A DNA stretch of 64,000 bases, from the NCBI RefSeq assembly GCF_030316765.1, contig NZ_JASZYT010000008.1:348037-412036 (forward strand), written 5' to 3'. Each line of letters begins with the position of its first letter. Position 1 is the first letter of the stretch. The translations under genes and the position numbers were made by a program. The notes under the pieces were generated by a model that saw nothing but the letters and a program-made list of their open reading frames with translations, ran no database searches and was not told the origin of the DNA. Positions 62,600-64,000 of this stretch are shown here, piece after piece. Source of the stretch: Variovorax saccharolyticus (GTDB taxonomy: Bacteria > Pseudomonadota > Gammaproteobacteria > Burkholderiales > Burkholderiaceae_C).

Positions 62600-63453
62600 G
62601 CCTAGACAACACCCCGGAGCAGTCGCAGCTCGGCCGCGCATCCGCCTACGTCGACCAGTACGACGCCAGCCTTCTGTTTCCGATCCCGCGGGCGGCCCAG
62701 CGCGACACGATGGGCATCGTCAGCGACAGGCTGCCGTTTTTCGGCGCCGATCTCTGGACCGCCTTCGAACTGAGCTGGCTCAACCCGCGCGGCAAGCCGC
62801 AGCTGGCGATCGCGCATTTCACGATTCCCTGCGAAACGCCCAACATCATCGAGAGCAAGTCCTTCAAGCTCTACCTGAACAGCTTCAACAGCACCGTGTT
62901 CGCGGATGCCCAGTCGGTGCGGGATCGCCTGCGCACCGACCTCGGCGAAGCCGTGTGGCGCGGCAGCGATCGCACGGCAGGCATCGGCGTCAGGCTGCTG
63001 GCGCCCGATGCCTTCGACCTGGAGCCGGTGCAAGAACTCGACGGCCTCGATCTCGACCGCCTGGACATCGAGTGCTCGCAGTACCAGCCGGCGCCCGAGC
63101 TGCTGTCCGCCGACCTGACGCAGCCGCCCGTGACCGAGACCCTGAGCAGCCGCCTCCTCAAGAGCAATTGCCTCGTGACCGGCCAACCCGACTGGGGCAG
63201 CGTGCAGATCCGCTACAACGGACCGCCGATCGACCAGGCGGGCCTGCTCGCCTATATAGTGAGCTTCCGCAACCACAACGAATTCCACGAGCCCTGCGCC
63301 GAGCGCATCTTCACGGACATCTGGAAGCGCTGCCAGCCCACCCAGCTGGCTGTCTATGCGCGCTACACGCGGCGCGGCGGCCTGGACATCAATCCCTTCC
63401 GCACCAGCTGGCCGCAGGCGCTGCCTGCCAACATCAGGACGGCCCGGCAGTAG
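62596..63453 (+). CDS. queF: NADPH-dependent 7-cyano-7-deazaguanine reductase
   Basis: A 285-residue long-form QueF that reduces preQ0 to preQ1 in queuosine synthesis. The catalytic Cys192 is in LKSNCLVTGQPDWGS with Asp199 following, and the NADPH motif is ESKSFKLYLNSFN. The two-domain T-fold length fits the E. coli type (282 aa). Last gene of the yaaA-P4H-hydrolase-queF unit. The first of the tandem rRNA promoter cassettes starts 40 bp after its stop. Confidence 0.96.
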   Translation: MSLDNTPEQSQLGRASAYVDQYDASLLFPIPRAAQRDTMGIVSDRLPFFGADLWTAFELSWLNPRGKPQLAIAHFTIPCETPNIIESKSFKLYLNSFNSTVFADAQSVRDRLRTDLGEAVWRGSDRTAGIGVRLLAPDAFDLEPVQELDGLDLDRLDIECSQYQPAPELLSADLTQPPVTETLSSRLLKSNCLVTGQPDWGSVQIRYNGPPIDQAGLLAYIVSFRNHNEFHEPCAERIFTDIWKRCQPTQLAVYARYTRRGGLDINPFRTSWPQALPANIRTARQ

Positions 63454-63490
63454 GTCTGCGAAAAGTTTAGGGAGGCAAGGGGAAACCCTC

Positions 63491-63521
63491 AAAACCGTGC
63501 CATAATCGATGGCTCTGCTGA
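63491..63521 (+). repeat. Promoter cassette, unit 1 (degenerate, no -35)
   Basis: Shares AAAACCGTG-CATAAT-CGAtGGCTCtGCTGA with units 2-4 but has no TTG-type hexamer 18 bp before its CATAAT (AAGGGG is there instead). It is a decayed or inactive copy. Confidence 0.6.
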
Positions 63522-63599
63522 GGCGACTCGGTGGTTGAGCCTCCCTCGGGAAGCATCACCACCCCGAAACGATCGGTAGAGAAAAAAGGCCCTTCGGTC

Positions 63600-63629
63600 T
63601 TGATCTGGTTCTAAAAACTGTGTCACAAT
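63600..63629 (+). promoter_or_regulatory. rRNA-operon promoter P1 (unit 2)
   Basis: TTGATC (63600-63605), an 18-bp spacer and CACAAT (63624-63629). A GC-rich discriminator CGAAGGCTCCGC follows, the kind linked to stringent control of rRNA promoters. Confidence 0.7.
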
Positions 63630-63720
63630 CGAAGGCTCCGCTGAAAACGACGGCGACGAAGCAGCTTCAGGGTTGCAAGTTGATCGAAGTGACTGGCGGG
63701 AAAGAAAAAGCCTCCCGAGG

Positions 63721-63750
63721 TTGACGAAGTTGAAAAAACTGTGTCATAAT
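63721..63750 (+). promoter_or_regulatory. rRNA-operon promoter P2 (unit 3)
   Basis: TTGACG (63721-63726), an 18-bp spacer and CATAAT (63745-63750). It has the same CGAAGGCTCCGC discriminator as the neighbouring units and the best -35 of the set. Confidence 0.78.
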
Positions 63751-63829
63751 CGAAGGCTCCGCAGAAAACGCGAACTGCAGCAGCTTCCAAGCGAAGCGAC
63801 TGAAGCAAGCGAAAGAAAGCGAAAAAAGT

Positions 63830-63859
63830 TTGCCGGTTCTATAAAAACCGTGTCATAAT
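63830..63859 (+). promoter_or_regulatory. rRNA-operon promoter P3 (unit 4)
   Basis: TTGCCG (63830-63835), an 18-bp spacer and CATAAT (63854-63859), followed by the same discriminator. It is the copy nearest to 16S rRNA. Confidence 0.75.
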
Positions 63860-63912
63860 CGAAGGCTCCGCTGATCGCAGCGAAGCAAGCAAAACAAGAG
63901 ATTGTTTTGACG

Positions 63913-63925
63913 GATCGTTAAAAAT
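63913..63925 (+). promoter_or_regulatory. boxA-like antitermination element
   Basis: GATCGTTAAAAAT resembles the boxA consensus TGCTCTTTAACA in position and core (TTTAA/TTAAA). In rRNA leaders boxA recruits NusB-NusE to prevent Rho termination. Confidence 0.55.
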
Positions 63926-64000
63926 ATACAGCCGATAAGCGTGGGCGTTTGAGGCGAATGGCTAAGTTCTTCGGAACAAAGTCTTCAAGACTTTAAACGC

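Larger units (their letters stand above)
63454..64000 (+). other. Non-coding rRNA-operon upstream region and start of 16S leader
   Basis: 547 bp without a protein gene. It contains four copies of one promoter cassette at about 110-123-bp spacing, separated by purine-rich tails, and then the leader of an rRNA operon. The segment ATACAGCCGATAAGCGTGGGCGTTTG-like (positions 63924-63950) is characteristic of betaproteobacterial 16S leaders. The mature 16S start lies beyond the right edge. The short, open frames here are AT- and Lys/Arg-rich noise. Confidence 0.8.

Noticed and set aside
63454..64000. Repeats at the right edge as a CRISPR array
   Set aside because: Units are only about 30 bp shared within ~110-123-bp periods, each containing -35/-10 elements at a fixed 18-bp spacing. 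They end in an rRNA leader, so promoter duplication explains them.

Overview
The window is a high-GC, gene-dense chromosomal stretch that looks like a Comamonadaceae betaproteobacterium, most likely Variovorax or a close relative. The signs are Bug/TctC solute receptors, a tripartite tricarboxylate transporter pair, a Cys-free L33, a family-typical CCCCCTCGGGGGG intergenic repeat, and an rRNA-operon leader at the right edge. This assignment rests on family knowledge, not on a database search.

Layout. 1-5.1 kb (minus): the start of an AspT/YidE-type transporter, then a stress-type set of S1C serine protease, MoxR ATPase, DUF58 protein and VWA protein. 5.2-10.6 kb: TatD nuclease, a secreted Lys-rich 11-mer repeat protein facing an MscS channel, a deoxyinosine/uracil glycosylase, a spermidine-synthase-like protein and a lone GspE/PilB ATPase. 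10.7-18.2 kb: TctB-TctA, a LysR regulator divergent from TctC plus gamma-glutamyltransferase, then an EamA permease whose start codon lies in a dispersed repeat, and an SDR protein without the usual Tyr/Lys. 18.2-26.4 kb: a second EamA permease, quinone oxidoreductase, Na/Pi-cotransporter-like protein and the classical ribF-ileS-lspA cluster. 26.6-38.1 kb: HNH endonuclease, esterase-like lipoprotein, a probable two-subunit acyl-CoA dehydrogenase, purN, DUF1653, M48 peptidase, RsmB-like methyltransferase, fatty-acid desaturase, rpmB-rpmG and trxB. 38.3-43.9 kb: Crp/Fnr regulator, ftsK-lolA, a small membrane protein and rarA. 44.1-51.9 kb: a livHMGF transporter without its binding protein, a Bug protein, a ferredoxin reductase, a YeeZ-like protein and a sigma-54-type AAA+ regulator. 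52.1-63.5 kb: tRNA-Leu(CAA), cysM, NUDIX, TusA-like, SGNH hydrolase, galU, valS, a metallo-beta-lactamase-fold protein, and yaaA - prolyl-4-hydroxylase - alpha/beta hydrolase - queF.

63.45-64.0 kb holds no protein gene. It is the upstream region of an rRNA operon: four tandem copies of one promoter cassette, three with a full -35 / 18-bp spacer / -10 arrangement, followed by a boxA-like 16S leader.

Most of the window is housekeeping. I found no phage, insertion sequence, CRISPR array or recognisable defence system. The points most worth a second look are the tandem rRNA promoters, the repeat that supplies a start codon, the LysR-controlled transporter/GGT locus, and several enzymes or regulators with altered catalytic or contact residues.
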